DNA from: JBFLVQ01 sp040758525
GTDB lineage: Bacteria; Acidobacteriota; Blastocatellia; Chloracidobacteriales; JADJPF01
Assembly: GCA_040758525.1 (NCBI GenBank)
Contig: JBFLVQ010000606.1
Span: forward strand, 1-5,873
DNA length: 5,873 nucleotides
Direction of reading: 5' to 3'
This document shows, piece by piece, positions 4,801-5,873 of the stretch (positions within the stretch are counted from its first letter, which is position 1; every line of letters starts with the position of its first letter). The position numbers and the translations under genes are program-made. Below the pieces are notes generated by a model. It was given only the letters and a program-made list of their open reading frames with translations. It was not told the DNA's origin and ran no database searches.

Positions 4801-4929
4801 ATCAGGATTTAGAGTGCAATTCGAGATAGGTATGGATGAATTTGAGGATGAACCCTTGATGCTTACGAGGTAAGCGGTAGGGGCTTCATCACTATGAGTT
4901 GCAAGCGATGGTACTAATGAGCAAGTGAA

Positions 4930-5174
4930 CTATTTGTGTTTAGCTTTTCTAACGGTTCTTTTCGCCATAGGCTTAGTATTAGGTGAGCTACTAACAATCT
5001 TATTATTAAGCTTCTTGAGTGTACTCAGGATCTGACTATTCAGTTGATTGGTTTGAGCAAACTGCGAGGTGACTTCCAGAGCTTTAGCAAAAGAATCAGC
5101 TTGAGCACAATAGCAGGGAGCTGACTAAAGAAAGCTTCAGCTCTCACTATGAAATCATTCAATGCTCTATCCAT
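4930..5174 (-). pseudogene. Broken gene for an 81-aa helical (coiled-coil-like) protein
   Basis: The ATG at 5174 begins MDRALNDFIVRAEAFFSQLP. After Ile22 (near 5107) the frame must change by one lost base, after which AQADSFAKALEVTSQF and SQILSTLKKLNNKI continue to a basic tail, KRTVRKAKHK, and a stop at 4930-4932. The repaired protein is 81 aa, Gln/Leu/Ala-rich with heptad-like spacing, suggesting a coiled coil. I recognise no family. It lies seven bases downstream of another broken small gene of similar composition, so the two probably formed one transcript. The length is exactly one base short of a full reading frame, which supports a single deletion or sequencing error. Confidence 0.55.
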
Positions 5175-5180
5175 AGAATC

Positions 5181-5322
5181 TTACTGACATGACACCTTCA
5201 ACAGATTATCTTGCAAAGCACCAATCTGATTAGAGAGGGCCGACAAACCAGCTTGATTTGCTTGCCGTACAATAGCTACCGAAACTCTACGAAGTGAAAA
5301 TTTTTTTCTTTTCTATTATCAT
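5181..5322 (-). pseudogene. Broken gene for a 46-aa helical protein, frameshift in an A7 run
   Basis: The ATG at 5322 reads MIIEKKK, then hits a run of seven A on the minus strand (5307-5301). Dropping one A restores FSLRRVSVAIVRQANQAGL and SNQIGALQDNLLKVSCQ up to the stop at 5181-5183. Unrepaired, the frame ends after 11 residues. The repaired 46-aa peptide is Gln/Ala/Leu-rich, like the next small gene. The run could be a genuine mutation, a slippage site that permits expression, or a base-calling error. Function is unknown and the start is uncertain. Confidence 0.4.
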
Positions 5323-5400
5323 TGCTTGCGAAAGTTGACCCAACATTAAAGAGATCCTTGTGACAAAAATTTTCTCAACGAGGTGCTAAATAGTTCTTTA

Positions 5401-5472
5401 ATGCAGAAATTTATAAACTTCATCAGGGAGTTTGGCGCTGATTTGAAAAACTTACCGCCAGTTCCATTTTAA
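5401..5472 (+). CDS. Possible 23-aa leader ORF before the ferritin-like gene
   Basis: ATG at 5401 to TAA at 5470-5472 encodes MQKFINFIREFGADL and eight more residues ending in PVPF. GAGGTG stands about 15 bases upstream, too far for a strong ribosome site; an alternative GTG start at 5383 lies in the same frame. The stop is 26 bases before the ferritin-like ATG. It could be a leader peptide, the tail of a lost gene, or chance. Confidence 0.22.
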   Translation: MQKFINFIREFGADLKNLPPVPF

Positions 5473-5498
5473 AAACTACTAACCAAAAGGATTGAATC

Positions 5499-5873
5499 AT
5501 GCGCTTTCAAATGAAACGCCATTTAGGCAACTTAAATCAGGTGCTAGCACAGCTAAAAAGGTTAAAAACTTTACCCAAGGTTGAAGCCAGACAATTGATG
5601 GCAGCTCCTACTCAGCCACTTACCCCACCGGAATTTGATCCGCGTGATTATGTCAGCTACCTTCTTTACATTGATGCTGAGATCGAGCATGCCCTTATGG
5701 TTCAATATCTTTATGCTGCTTACTCTTTGGGCGGAGCACAGGTGCCAGAAAACCGCCGTCAAATGGTTCAGGGGTGGCAGGAGATTATCCTTGGCATTGC
5801 CAAAGAGGAGATGGGGCACCTGCTTTCGATTCAAAATGTGTTACGGTTAATTGGTGCACCATTAAATCTAGGA
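5499..5873 (+). CDS. Ferritin-like protein, iminophenyl-pyruvate dimer synthase type, N-terminal part
   Basis: The 125 codons visible run off the right edge. After a basic, helical leader (1-40), the ferritin-like domain begins at about residue 50: DYVSYLLYIDAEIEHALMVQYLYAAYSL. Glu61/Glu63 and His64 lie in the first helix, and KEEMGHLLSIQNVLRLIGA carries Glu103/Glu104 and His107 in the second. This E...EH / ExxH arrangement is the di-iron ferritin-like signature of PF12902, shared with the enzyme fold behind RebD/StaD/VioB-type tryptophan-derived dimer formation. Many members in genomes have no known substrate, so a metabolic role is not assigned. AAAAGG (5485-5490) precedes the ATG by eight bases. 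The remaining helices and any C-terminal domain lie outside the window. Confidence 0.82.
   Translation, partial: MRFQMKRHLGNLNQVLAQLKRLKTLPKVEARQLMAAPTQPLTPPEFDPRDYVSYLLYIDAEIEHALMVQYLYAAYSLGGAQVPENRRQMVQGWQEIILGIAKEEMGHLLSIQNVLRLIGAPLNLG

Noticed and set aside
4555..4929. Long open frame on the minus strand, with an ATG at 4737, crossing the IS right end
   Set aside because: It has no start or ribosome site before 4737, is Ser/Pro-rich, runs through the terminal repeat and overlaps the transposase N-terminus in another frame. It is best explained as chance openness.
5571..5850. Open frames overlapping the ferritin-like gene on both strands (5571-5834 and 5635-5850)
   Set aside because: The ferritin-like frame has clear di-iron helices and a ribosome site; the others are shadows.
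1..5873. tRNA genes, rRNA, CRISPR arrays or a riboswitch
   Set aside because: No cloverleaf-like structure, no regularly spaced repeats and no recognisable aptamer core were seen by eye in either strand.

Overview
The window is a patchwork accessory region from a bacterium with AT-rich to moderate base composition. It carries two transposable elements, several small orphan genes and at least three broken genes, with few long conserved genes. The phylum cannot be fixed from the sequence. A haem-c P460-type cytochrome with an export signal and a ferritin-like enzyme fragment fit an environmental Gram-negative or similar bacterium, but neither is diagnostic.

Left part (1-1350), all on the minus strand: the N-terminal 39 codons of an IS200/IS605-type TnpB run off the left edge, preceded by an extended -10 promoter and a hairpin that probably belongs to the element end. 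This abuts a secreted cytochrome P460-like gene whose last codons lie in a 63-bp imperfect palindrome. Upstream is a small soluble signal-peptidase-fold (S24/S26-like) protein with its own candidate promoter.

Middle part (1353-2620), plus strand: a His/Thr-rich small ORF of doubtful reality, a 69-aa lysine-rich protein, a nucleotidyltransferase-fold gene (DUF6932-like) broken by two frameshifts, and a 69-aa helical protein that overlaps its 3' end. The last two have the layout of a toxin-antitoxin pair. A 26-codon ORF is coupled to the end of this row.

Insertion sequence (about 2813-4729): a roughly 1.9-kb element with an intact DD(35)E transposase on the minus strand, a perfect 16-bp inverted repeat (2825-2840 and 4703-4718), and further matching blocks inside and outside it. 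The outer blocks include the first codons of a 73-aa ORF on the left and a degenerate, in-frame relative of that ORF start on the right.

Right part (4730-5873): a purine-rich spacer, remains of two small helical genes on the minus strand (each broken by one single-base frameshift), a possible 23-aa leader ORF, and the N-terminal 125 codons of a ferritin-like protein of the iminophenyl-pyruvate dimer synthase type running off the right edge.

The genes do not form a pathway. The window looks like a landing zone for mobile elements and small accessory modules. Four separate frameshifts in small genes could be real decay or uncorrected sequencing errors, and this affects several calls.
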